From contig NC_035436.2 in NCBI RefSeq assembly GCF_002127325.2, forward strand, positions 17,370,205 to 17,434,204: a stretch of DNA of 64,000 bases. Reading direction: 5' to 3'. Of the stretch, positions 1 through 10,439 are shown one piece after another. The translations under genes were made by a program, and so were the position numbers. Source of the DNA: Helianthus annuus. Taxonomy: Eukaryota; Streptophyta; Magnoliopsida; Asterales; Asteraceae. Under the pieces are notes generated by a model. That model was not told the DNA's origin. It made no database searches and worked only from the letters and a program-made list of their open reading frames with translations. Position 1 is the first letter of the stretch. Every line of letters starts with the position of its first letter.

Positions 1-660
1 TTCTAAAGTATTATCAAGAAACGTAAAATTGGATTACACTTGATGGAGATTTCCCCAAATATTTGATTTGATATTTCAACAGTGCAAGTTAATCAGACAT
101 GAAATCGATATAACTTCGAGAGTAAGTTCGTACCTAAAACGTACTCCGGTGGCGTGGGCGGTGGCGACGGGACTGAAGGTGTACTCCGGTGGCGTGGGCG
201 GCGGCGACGGGACTGAAGGTGCAATGGCGATGATGGTGTAAATTCATAAGAGACCGAATCTGATGGTGTAAACTCACAAGAAACCAAATTTGAAGGTGTA
301 AATATGGATGGTAATGAATAGGTGCTTAATGAAACCACTAATATTGTTCCACAACCTAGTAAAAACACATATTGTGAAGGCGAGATTGAATCTCAACCTC
401 ACTATCAAAATGATGAACCTAGGTGTGGAGGGGTATAAATGCTACCTTAATCTAGAGGAAAGATGAAAGGTCATGAATTAAACGTGCGACCTTAAACTGA
501 TTTCTCCATTCAATTGGTGGTAACTGCTCATCAATTTCACAATGTGGACATGGTAGTTCAGGGGTCTTCAAAACATGAAAGTATAAATTAAAGTAAGGGT
601 AAAGGTGGAATGGAAATATCCGTATGTTTATTGTAATCCATCAAAGAGACTTTGCCAGAT
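1..660. other. Degenerate sequence with a 40-bp tandem repeat
   Basis: No supportable gene. A GC-rich 40-bp unit beginning GTACTCCGGTGG is repeated twice in tandem at 141-180 and 181-220 with one mismatch. The + strand around 240-430 gives short coding-like stretches broken by stops and could be an old retroelement remnant, but I cannot assign a family. Confidence 0.5.
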
Positions 661-929
661 ATAGATAGATAGATATAGATTATTAAGTAAATTAAATGCA
701 ATTAATAGGATTTTTATAGGTTGGTGCATTTAAAACAACCATAAATTTTGGTTTTAAAATAGAACATATAACTAAACTTATATTTTTAAGTATATAGATA
801 TACATAGATATAGATTATTAAGTAAATTAAATGCAATTAATAGGATTTTTATAGGTTGGTGCATTTAAAACAACCCTAAATTTTGGTTTTAAAATAGAAC
901 ATATTACTAAACTTTAGAATATATATAGA
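660..929 (-). repeat. Nested Helitron-type 5' termini
   Basis: Read on the - strand, the sequence ending at 929 begins TCTATATATATTCTAAAG and follows an A, as Helitron 5' ends do. The next 50 or so bases match (about 85-90%) the proposed 5' end of the large Helitron at 8440. A second TC-start lies at 814. The segments 671-779 and about 797-914 are near-identical direct repeats, so two related termini sit side by side. I could not find the matching 3' end to the left. Confidence 0.5.
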
Positions 930-3900
930 TATTTTAATGTTTTTATTTTAGCATGTGGTCAAATAATGGGAAAATAATGGGAAATAATGGGGATGCCCAT
1001 GATCCCAAGTTAGTCATAGTTTGAGGAGTTTGTTGGTTGAGTGGTTACGTATTTTTGCCAGAAAGCTTTTGTTTATTTTGATAAATTATGAATGAAATAT
1101 GAATTAAGTCTTGGTTTCTCTCTAAATTTACAAAACTAAAAATGAGAGAATTGCGTGTATCCTCTTAAAAGTTATTACTTGCGTATTTACATAACTCAAA
1201 ACCAAAGTTACATATATCCTATCCCATAACAAATACCCTTATCAAAAATAAAAGAACCGATTCCATTATTTAGGTGGATTACCCAAGATGTGAGTGTTCA
1301 CTCTGTCGATATTTGTGAAAATCGATTAAAGAGATGATTCCATTATCTAGGTCGATTACCTCTTCCATTATAGATCGATTACATTTATTGTTCAGGACAT
1401 ATGTGTGTATGAATACGTAAATAAAGATGAGTCTCTAGATTTTTTTTCCAAAATTTCAATTTCATGCGTCGATGGAGAGGTGCCTCCGACCTGCGATCCT
1501 ATTGATATAAATTCAAACTTTCTGCACGACTGCATCTAGTAGCATTATTTAGAGGGTGCTTTAACTTCGAAACATGCGCATAACTCGTTGCCAAAATGAT
1601 ATTCTCTTTCTTAGTCCATTAGTTCGCCATGAAATTGGAAAGAGATAGTGAGTAAGAATGGGAGAAAGGGTAGGTAATAGTATTAAAAATAAAAGAAATT
1701 GATTTTTTTTATTTATTTTAAGGTAGGTTATGTACCTTTTCTTATCAAGCCTACGGTGATAAAAATTGACGAAGTGAGCATATTACTATATCTACCGTGT
1801 AATTCAACAAAAACTACAACTAATACTTTTGAAAGAAAAGAAGCTAAATATTTAGCAACAAAATCAATCAGAGGCGGCTGACAGTATTTTTAAGCTCATT
1901 TATCGGAAAGAAATTTCAACAATTAAACGATATGGATTGGGGCATGAAAGAGTGATGTTATTTAGAGGATGTCTTAACTTTGCAACATGCACCTAACTCG
2001 TTTCTAAAGCGACATCCTCTTTCTCAATCCATCCATTCGCCATGAAATTGTATAAAGAAATGAAATAGATAGTGAGAATGGTGGAAATTGTAGGTAGTAG
2101 CATTAAAAATTAAAGAAATTGTTTTTTTTTATTTAAAGGTATTATTTCCTTATTTTGTTAATTATCTAGTGTGGTAGATATTATTAGCTACACCCGTAGT
2201 GGGAGTCTTCTCCCCCAAACACGCCAGACCACACCACCACCTCCGCCCCCGTGGGCGTGTTTTTGCTCCAAATCAGTTCCGGCGTGCTATATTCCACGCC
2301 CAGCCCTTTTTCTTGTGTCCAATCACCTTTATTTTCTTTTTTGTAAAATCAATCAGATTTTTTTGATGTTTTTTTATTTAATTTTATTACAAACATAATG
2401 CCCTACAATGCCCACATCTCCACTACACATATTTTAGAAAACGCCCCATAGTGCCATATTGCTGACTGAGCTGCCACATAATGTAAAACATCTAAATGTG
2501 AGGTATTAACCACTACACATGATTTAAACATCTAGTATGATAGATATTATTTGCTACATCTCTTTTTCTTTCTTTTCAATTTTTCTTTAATAAAAGCAAA
2601 TAATATGGTATCGTATATATATACTACCGACATGTCTTCCACTATACAACCCTCACTACTTTCATAAAGGAACTTTTTATATTCGAATTTACTAGAATAA
2701 ACAAAAGGGGTTTTGGATGAATGTTTTCGAGTGGATATCTTAAACTTTAAAAATTTATATAATTAGTCTAAACATAAGTAATTAAATAAATAAGTTTAAG
2801 AATTATTAGATAATATAGAGTATATTTGTTTGATGGATTTTGAATAAAAGAAATGAGATTACAAAGTTTAAAAACCTTTTATTGTGAAATTGGTACCGAG
2901 AATGATTTGCTATAGTAAATTTGGTACCGATACGATACCAGTTTGATTACAGGATTTGATACGATTTGCTTATCAATAATCTAAATATCCAGGTTAATTT
3001 TACATGCTACAATTAAAAAGACAAAAAAGAAAGCAAAATAAGTTGTTGTGTATATAAAACCTCATTCAAACGAAACACAATTTACTTACTGTATGTATGA
3101 AAAGTAATCTAAACGGTGCAATTACTTGCATTGCTACGTTGCTACAGGATTTGATGAGCTCGGTACCAACCGATACCGAAAATACCGTTACCGAAATCCT
3201 CAAAAGTGGGTACCGGTACCGAATATACCTCTATTACCGAAATCCCCAAAAGTGGGTACCGATATCGAATATACCTGGTACGGTACAGTTCGGTACCGGT
3301 GGGTACTGATACGACCTTGGTATTTGAGGGTAAAAACCGGTGAATATCGGTACCGAAAATACACCCGGTTTAGTAAATTTATAAATTCTATTTTTAATAT
3401 ATAGATGTTACTGTTCATTCAATTTGATTTTTAATATATAGGTAATATTAGATAAGAATAAATATTTAGATAACGATAAAAATTTGTTTTATTATGATCA
3501 TATTAAATAATAATAATAATTTTAAACCAAAAATAGATAAGAAATAATAACAATAATTTTAAACAACAAATTAGATAAGAATAAGTATTTGTTTTTCTAT
3601 AAATAATTCTAAACAAAAATTTAGATAAGAATAAACGTTTGTTTTTATTATGAGTAAATTGGGAATCAAAGGTTCCCGTTTGGTGATTGAAATTATGGTA
3701 AATTGGGAATCAAAGGTTCCCATTTGATATATACTTAATAATTGTATTATTTTTTTCAATAGAATTAAAGAATTATTCTAGGTCGGGCATATGCTTCTAT
3801 CAAATTGTAAGTGTTTTTAGACACATCGCTATAACGATGTAAAATGTTATAACAAGTAAATAGTACATCAATGTTTATTTTTAAAAGATAAATCTTGATA
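930..3900. other. AT-rich intergenic DNA with diverged repeats
   Basis: No gene is recognised. The stretch at 1541-1715 is repeated in diverged form at 1955-2140, including the shared words AACTCGTT and CGCCATGAAATTG. Both copies end in a T-rich run after AAAGAAATTG. At 2165-2560 the words TAGATATTATT and GCTACA occur at both ends of a 390-bp stretch, which looks MITE-like but has no clear TIR. At 2890-3370 the sequence is rich in GGTACCG and ACCGGT words typical of hAT subterminal regions. The short ORFs here have no family resemblance. Confidence 0.4.
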
Positions 3901-4035
3901 ACTATTTGTGTTAACATATGATATTATATTTTATTTAATACGTACAATATACGTGTTTTTTCTAAAGATATTTTTTACTATTTAATATAAAATTACATTT
4001 ATGCAACCCGTGTAATACACGGGGTTCTAACCTAG
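3900..4035 (+). mobile_element. Helitron 3' terminus (+ orientation)
   Basis: A 7-bp stem CCCGTGT/ACACGGG (4007-4013 and 4017-4023, loop AAT) is followed nine bases later by CTAG at 4032-4035 and then T. That is the Helitron 3' signature: subterminal hairpin, then CTRR next to a T. An upstream imperfect copy of the same motif lies at about 3938-3960. The 5' end is not placed, so only the terminus is annotated. Confidence 0.65.
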
Positions 4036-4304
4036 TATACAATATTTAAAAAAATACAAACCACTAACATAAATTTAACGATTTAGATTTGTTTTTTTTT
4101 TTCTTCTCGCAATAATTTAACAGTTTGTGATTAGAATGAATCTCACGCGTAATAATGTGTGTGTAAAAAGTTTCCACCAATTGATGTTTTATCTAGTTAG
4201 AATGGATTTGGAATTTTTGCAACAATCCATTGCATCACGCTGGTAATAGATTTAGTAAATGAATAAATAATAGATTTAGTAAATGAATAAATGAATGTTG
4301 CTGA

Positions 4305-4836
4305 CCTTTAGCTTAAGTGGTAGGAGTACTTGAGTTCTTCTTTGAAGACTTAAGGGTTGTTTGGTAGCTTCTGAATGGTCATTAAGAGGCTACCTCTTAA
4401 TGGAACCATTAAGAATTTTACCAATGAGAAGGTAGAAGAATGTGACATGTGATGATTTACCATTCAGAGGTTACCTCTTAACCATTCAGACTTGAGGTTA
4501 CCTCTTATTCATTCAGAGGCTTTAAACCATTAAGAGGTAGCATCTGAATGGTCATTAAGAGGCTACTAAACAGCCCCTTAAACTCAATTCTCATTTGGTG
4601 CGAAAAAGGAGTGAGGCACTGGTGGACAATGATAGGAGACCCATGAAAACTTGGGTTCGATCCTTGAGCCAAACGAGTTTTACCGGTAATTTTACCGTCG
4701 TGCCTACGGGCGGGTGGGTTACCAGGTTTTCCCCAGAATTGGTGGTGGGCGACTCGGGTTACTCTCGTAGTACTACGTTTGTCCAGTGGGTACCCCGAAA
4801 GTGCTCGAGATTGATTTGTTGGCCGTTCAAAAAAAA
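4305..4836 (+). mobile_element. tRNA-derived SINE split by a nested MITE
   Basis: A 14-bp target duplication flanks it: ATGAATGTTGCTGA at 4291-4304 and ATGAACGTTGCTGA at 4837-4850 (one mismatch). The 5' part has an A-box-like TAGCTTAAGTGGTAGGAGTA and the middle a B-box-like GGGTTCGATCC near 4651. The 3' end is an A run at 4829-4837 before the duplication. This is the standard RNA polymerase III SINE plan. A separate element at about 4354-4576 interrupts it, so the original SINE was roughly 300 bp. It encodes nothing. Confidence 0.85.
4351..4580. mobile_element. hAT-like MITE nested in the SINE
   Basis: The ends are imperfect inverted repeats: left TAAGGGTTGTTTGGTAGC, right (reverse complement) TAAGGGGCTGTTTAGTAGCC. 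CTTAA sits at both borders. The interior is made of shuffled short inverted words such as CCATTAAGAGG and CCATTCAGA. The same words and similar ends occur in the larger MITE at 41903-42599, so the two belong to one family. It has no coding capacity. Confidence 0.7.
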
Positions 4837-4850
4837 ATGAACGTTGCTGA

Positions 4851-6880
4851 TTACATTACATATACTATTAAAGATCAAACACTTCTATACTGGTTTACGT
4901 GTGTTTTAGCCTTGTGCACAAGTCTTAATTAAGAAAACCGATGAGGTTGGTGTCCACCTCGCTACGCGTCTCGATCAGAAATCCTAATCAACCTTTAAGC
5001 CTAGGCGTGATTCGCTTTCTCTTTCCTCTCACGTCACCTCCACATCTTGCTCCAACTTCCCCATCGCTATCGATGTACTGATCATCTCTAATGATTAGAG
5101 GTGGAATAGACTAATCACTAATGATTAGAGGTGAAAGTGATCGGAACTCATTGTTGGTTTTCTTTTAATTTTGTTGGAATAGACTAATCACTAATGATTA
5201 GAGGTGGTAGTGACTAGTGAGAGGGGAACAAAGAATCTAATAAAGTTACCTTGATGCCACTCAAAAATAACAAAATCTTGATGGAATGTGAATATTGTCA
5301 ATTATAGCATCAAAATTTTTATTTGCTTGTTCCAAATTCCTTGTAAATCAAATTTATGCTTCATGTCGATTTCCTTAATGCTCTTTGTGTAACACCCGTT
5401 TTTGCTTTTAAAATATTTTTTTATGTTCATCAATGATTATTTAAGTATGAAAAGTCCTAAAGCTTAGTACTTTTATATATAGGAAAGTTTAATGCATTCA
5501 CTTTCATTGACTTACATAAGATATGAAAGAATTAGATTCCGATATAAAATATTTAACATAAAAAATTCAGAGTTATTATGTAAATAAGGTTTAAAGTTGA
5601 TACGTAACTAGAAGATTGATCCGCATGCGTTGCGTTGCAGGCAATGAAATTGACATGTTGATCAGATTCACATTTACAATGTGTTAAAGATGTTTTTGTC
5701 GGTTAAGTCTGTATACTATCTTATACAAATAAGTAATTCACCAAATAAGCTCAATACAATTAATGTTATCATAATTACTATGTTACATGACTTGTATCCA
5801 TATAAATAACCTATCGTATTAAGCTCCCTGCTTTGCGGCGGGGCGTAAAACCGTGACAAATAGCACCAATGTCACACTATAGCCAACGACCACCAACATT
5901 GAAGTTGCGTCGTCTTAACGTGGAAAAATTAGACCGACATATAAAACACAGAAAATAATAACTAACTCGATTTAGGACTTGCATGTTGTGACGAACTTAT
6001 TAAACGGGAAAAAATAGACGACGTAAACACACTGAACCATACACGTACGTTGCCCCATGTTAACTCACAAAATTTAGAACAAAGCGTATAACAAAACGTA
6101 AAATCGTTGAATCACACACACTCATTGTACCGTGTTAAGTCACAAAATTTAGATCTAAACGTAAAACAAAAAAAAATTGCAAAATATAAAAAACATAGGA
6201 GATCAAAGTTGAAAGTAAAAAGGTTGTGAGGTTAAATTGGAAAAACTAAAACCTTTTGGGTTAAAACTACAAAATCAAGTAGTTTTGGCTTTAAAGTGAA
6301 ACATCAATTTTTTTTTTTTGAAAAACCCCCTCAAAACATGAGATACAGCACCCCAATGCCTAAACTTGTTGAAATTTATATTATGTAAATAATAATAAAA
6401 ACGTCTTGGTATGTCTGTAAAAAATCGAAAATATAAGGAATCATTATTATTTTGACACAAGAATTACCCAGATTTATCATCATATATTTAAAATGAACTT
6501 TATTATTTTGAGTTCATTTCACATGTTTAACCACTTTCACACTAGAAATTGTAACAAAGTGGGTCATACTAAATAGTCCCACCATTTTGTGTAAACATTA
6601 AAAACAAACCATTTGTAAACTTTTATAAATTATAAAGCATTTGTTACCTCTCTCATTTAATTCAAAATTTGAAAACGAAATGAAAGCAATTGAAAAAGTG
6701 AAAATTTGTTGGAAATGTAATGTGATGATCACTTCTCACAATGTATCATAAAATAATAGAATATCGTATGGATTGCAAGGATTCGGGGACAAAAGAGATA
6801 CCAACGAAATAAAAGTCAAAAGATCAAACCGCCCAGTAACTAAAGGCAGGATATCCTCACTAGTACTTGCATTGCTACAT
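4851..6880. other. AT-rich intergenic DNA
   Basis: No gene is supported. At 5085-5210 the word CTAATGATTAGAGGTG recurs three times, each containing the palindrome CTAATGATTAG. At 5826-5846 a GC-rich patch on the - strand resembles a decayed Helitron 3' hairpin but lacks a proper CTAG end. The rest is low-complexity A/T sequence. Confidence 0.45.
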
Positions 6881-6887
6881 TATTACC

Positions 6888-7074
6888 TTTCAGAGAACAT
6901 TAGGTCCTCGGTTTGATTTTTATAACGAAAAGTTTTTCCTTTATTTATTGGTTTTCCTTCTAAATTGGTGTATATACATTATAGCTTAGTGGAAATGAAT
7001 TATGATTGAATGGTTCCGCTGTGATATAATCAGTGATCCAAATTTTCCGTTCAAAAAAAAAAAAAAAAAAAAAA
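6888..7074 (+). mobile_element. SINE-like copy with poly(A) tail
   Basis: A B-box-like GGTCCTCGGTTTGATT is followed by a body shared with 7869-8087 (words GCTTAGTGGA, GATTGAATGGTTCCGCTG, AGTGATCCAAATTTTCCG). It ends in an A run of more than 20 bases at 7050-7075. Two dispersed copies with the same tail fit a SINE family. No convincing flanking duplication was found. Confidence 0.5.
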
Positions 7075-7184
7075 AACCCCATAAACTTATGGTATAATCT
7101 TCTTGGAATTTTCCTCTCATGAGCGGTAGGACAAGAGACGTTTCATTATCTATTGCATAGTTTAAGTGCTCAACCAAGTATACT

Positions 7185-7339
7185 CAAGGGCGGACCCAAG
7201 CTTTGGCTTGGGTGGGCGGGCACCCTCTTGAAAAAAAAAATTAGTGTATTTTTGAGGCAAAAATCCCGACTGCACTCCTTGAAAATTTTGTTGAACCCTT
7301 CGTTCGTACCCCCAGAAAATAATTATTGTTTCCGCCACT
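7185..7339. mobile_element. 155-bp MITE with 9-bp target duplication
   Basis: AAGTATACT is present immediately on both sides (7176-7184 and 7340-7348), containing the 8-bp palindrome AGTATACT. The element starts CAAGGGCGGACCC and ends TTTCCGCCACT, so GGCGGA and TCCGCC form a short inverted end. Length, TSD size and the lack of coding sequence suit a hAT-type or unclassified MITE. Confidence 0.75.
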
Positions 7340-7868
7340 AAGTATACTATAAATCAAGTCCGAGTATACATATGATCTTCAAATAGATAAAGAGACAATC
7401 AACTCATATAACTTAACTGGATTTCTTGTTGTGACCAATATATATTTTTGCATTTATCTTGCTTGAGCTTAGAAAGATTTCTAACTCTTCAAACTTTACG
7501 AGATAATGGTATAAATAACGTTATGTTGAGCTTGTTGTTGAAAAAAAGCTAGACTTCTAGATGGGTGGTAACAATTTTTTTTGTACGAATACATATTCCA
7601 AAATAAACACATGATGTGAGATTTGTTTTACAAACCTAAAGTGAACCATGATCCTTCAAGACTGGACTACAGCTAGAGTTGCTAATTTAATTCGACATTA
7701 TTTGAATATTTGTTCCATTTCGAGCTAACAGACAAATAATTCTTTGAATATGAGGTGTTCGTTCATTATACCCTTTATCTTTCCTTTTAATATAGTTTCA
7801 TATTCGCTATCATCTCTAGCACGATACGTCATTTAATAATATGAAAATATGCCCATGACACTATGGTC

Positions 7869-8087
7869 TAGTGTCACCTCAGTGGTGAGATAAAGCTTAG
7901 AGACCATTAAGTTTTGGGTCTGATTCTCATAAGGAGGTTTTTCCAGATTTATTGGGTTTTTCATGAATTTGTGTATAAACATATTGCCTAGTGGAGATGG
8001 ATATGATCGGGTGATTCCGCTGATAACAAGATAATACTCCAGTGGTCCGTCAATGATCCAAATTTATCGTTAAAAATAATATTAATA
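7869..8087 (+). mobile_element. SINE-like copy
   Basis: This is the second copy of the repeat at 6888-7074. It has an A-box-like TCAGTGGTGAGATAAAGC, a B-box-like GGGTCTGATTCTC and the shared 3' body ending AATGATCCAAATTTATCGTT. The A-rich tail is short. It encodes nothing. Confidence 0.45.
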
Positions 8088-8336
8088 TTAAAATCCCTGG
8101 AACAAAACACAAAACCCAGTACTAAAAACTTCCCTTTCAATAACATCCTCTTCACATTCTATCTAAAACTTATTTATGAAACTTTTAGCCATAAGGAGAA
8201 ACTAGAAGATAGATGTTACAAGAAAACTTTAATGGTCTAAACGATAAATTATTTGAATTAGAATAGAAAGTGAAAATTGAAATAAACTCAGGGTTCTATT
8301 CCAAACATCCATGCTCGCCTCAAAAATTAAAGTCAA

Positions 8337-8370
8337 CTAGGATTATTCCCAACGCGCGTTGCACGAGAGA
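8337..8370 (-). mobile_element. Helitron 3' terminus (- orientation)
   Basis: On the - strand a perfect 12-bp palindrome CAACGCGCGTTG is followed by GGGAATAATCCTAG and then T, matching the Helitron 3' plan. CTAG occupies 8337-8340. The element it belongs to would run rightwards. It may be the host into which the large + strand Helitron (from 8440) inserted. Confidence 0.55.
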
Positions 8371-8512
8371 GTCAGTTTTATTATAGCAATGTTTAATTTA
8401 CAAAGTAAAATCAAACTATATAGATGGGTTCTATAAAAATCTATATCTATATATATTCAAAAATTTAGTTACATGTTCCTATTTTAAAACCAAAATTTAT
8501 GATGGTTTTAAA

Positions 8513-8870
8513 TTGGGTCCTTCTTTCTCTCTCTCACTACACTAAAACATAAAAGCCACCCTCCTTGACCCTTTGGTTTCCTAACAACAGAATTTCTTCA
8601 ACTCATCATCATCTTCAATACAAAATTCACTGTTACATTAAAACTCAATTTCTAGCGAGAGACACAGTAATGGCCGATGAAAACTCACCGAGCAGCAGAG
8701 ATCGGGAGCTCCTGAAACCCGTCGCCACCACCGTAGACCATGATGGCGGCGCGTCGTCGTCAAAACCCTCGCCGGCGTCCAGTTCACCGTCGCATAACTC
8801 CGGCCGTGAGGTATTACACGCCGGCGTCCAGTTCACCGTCGCATAACTCCGGCCGTGAGGTATTACACTC
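8513..8870 (+). pseudogene. Captured LIKE-COV (DUF502) first exon
   Basis: ATG at 8670 starts MADENSPSSRDRELLKPV, then a Ser-rich stretch ending SHNSGRE at 8810 before a GTATTA donor. As I recall, this resembles the N-terminus of plant LIKE-COV proteins (DUF502 membrane proteins linked to vascular patterning). None of the transmembrane part is present. About 150 bp of leader precede the ATG. A 49-bp tandem duplication (8771-8819, 8820-8868) spans the exon end and copies the donor. The start of the following intron is found again at 29482-29655, so it was duplicated inside the Helitron. Non-functional as a protein gene. Confidence 0.6.
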
Positions 8871-8995
8871 TCTCTCTATCTCTCTCTTAGAATGTTTTAT
8901 TGTGTTATTGGATGATGAAGCGCTAATTGAGCTCTAATTAGGGTTTTAGATTGGGGATTTATGATGACTGGATTAATATATTGAGTTGTTGTTTG

Positions 8996-9179
8996 ATTCA
9001 GACTCCAAACTGAAACGTAAAATGGAATCCCACTGCCTTTTCCCCCCTATTTCAATCCTTGAATTTGCCTCATATTTTGTAAACTCGCTTCAAATTCGCT
9101 TACCAACTCAACAATGTCTCAGGTACTTCATGACAAAGTTGGCATCTCATGTGGAAGCTGTGCTGGTGCTGTCAAGAAG
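8996..9179 (+). pseudogene. Captured ATX1-like copper chaperone exon 1
   Basis: ATG at 9114 opens MSQVLHDKVGISCGSCAGAVKK, ending at 9179 before a GTTTGT donor. The ISCGSCAG core is the CxxC metal-binding loop of the heavy-metal-associated domain, and MSQ followed by a beta strand is the usual start of ATX1-type chaperones. Only the first 22 residues are present. The preceding 110 bp looks like leader. The same fragment recurs at 30871-31049. Its left junction carries the word GATTCAG, as do several other junctions in this element. Confidence 0.5.
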
Positions 9180-9466
9180 GTTTGTAGTTCATCTTTTTAT
9201 ATGATTCAAGAATTTCATAAAACTAATTTCATAAAATGGTCAAGTACACACACATCTGTGTATGTATGAGTGAATTGTGATTTTACAGTAGGTTATTCTG
9301 TTAGGTTATTTACTTTAATGAGGATTTATGTGATGCCAGCTTGATATCAATTGTCTCTTTTAGTCAGTTGATATGGTCTTGATATCAACTGTCTCTTTTA
9401 TTGCGTTTGGGCACCGGCTAGACAGAATTATGCAACATTTATCTTTGTTTGTTCTATGAAGAACAG

Positions 9467-9582
9467 GACAGGTAGTGGTATCTTAAGTGCATCTGGAGGT
9501 AATGGGTTTGCTGGTGGTGCTGGTGGAAGAATATCTGTAAATGTTTTCAGCAGGCACGATGACCAAACAATTGTTGCTCATG
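9467..9582 (+). pseudogene. Captured exon of a large glycine-rich protein
   Basis: After an AACAG acceptor the frame reads TGSGILSASGGNGFAGGAG, then GRISVNVFSRHDDQTIVAHG up to a GTACGT donor. This resembles the Gly-rich repeat region of the large plant membrane-anchored proteins typified by Arabidopsis At5g47020. A single exon is present with both splice sites kept, as expected for Helitron capture of genomic DNA. No other part of that gene was seen. Confidence 0.55.
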
Positions 9583-9699
9583 GTACGTCCATATTACGTT
9601 GTTACCCCTGTTTTCATTTATCTAAATTTTGTTCTTTTTGTTGAATCTGTACATTAGTTGATCGACTTCATTAGTCGCATAAACCTTTATCTGTATTTT

Positions 9700-10005
9700 A
9701 GGTGCTCACACTTTTCAAAAGTTTAATTGAAAGTTCCTTTTTACAATGATTATGCCCCTAGATTCATTGAAGCTTATATGTGAATTTCTTTGTTAAATAT
9801 TAAAAATCCCATACTTTTAAAATTCAACTGAAAGTCGTTATATTAAACCTTGAGCTAATCATAAGAGGACTATTTTTGTGAAGTTATGAAAAGTCTAGGG
9901 ATTCAATCATACAAAAAAGGACTATATGTTAATAATTGAGTGTAGGTCTAGAATTTAATTTCGCAAAAATATGGTGTAGGTACTTAAACTTTTTGAAAAG
10001 GCAAT
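9700..10005. repeat. Possible MITE in captured block
   Basis: CTTTTCAAAAGTTTAA near the left end and its imperfect reverse complement TTAAACTTTTTGAAAAG near 9986 form inverted ends around AT-rich DNA. No target duplication is obvious. It has no coding potential. Confidence 0.3.
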
Positions 10006-10439
10006 ATTCCAGCATGTTTTTGTTATAAGTATGTATTTGTGTTCAGTTAATACCAATTTGGCCATAAACATGCAAAATAACAAACTACGTTTAATTTTTT
10101 AGAAAAAAAAACAACATTTTTTAACCTATAACCTGTTAGTTACTCATCTGAAATACTTGTCTTTTTAAGCTTTTAAAGGAATATTTGTTGTCCATCATAT
10201 CTTTAGTCAAGCATTTAGCATAATGTACAAGAATTTAATAAAACTAATTTATATAACAATGAATTAAGTCATTTACATATATTAGTTCCAAGTGGTGATT
10301 GGTGAGGGTTCAAAATTCATTATGGATATTTAGGTGGTGTAGAATCAGGGACCGTGTTTCTCCGTTCTAAAAAAAAAAAATTAGTTATGTCAAACGACAA
10401 AGGATCCGACATAAGCTAAAATATTGAGTTCTACGTTGA

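Noticed and set aside
93..368. 91-codon minus-strand Pro/Ser-rich frame
   Set aside because: It is created by the 40-bp tandem repeat and has no homology I can name.
3097..3418. Overlapping frames on both strands rich in Tyr/Arg/Pro
   Set aside because: They come from repeated GGTACCG words typical of transposon subterminal DNA.
5815..5850. GC-rich hairpin resembling a Helitron 3' end (- strand)
   Set aside because: No CTRR sequence at the right distance; too decayed to annotate.
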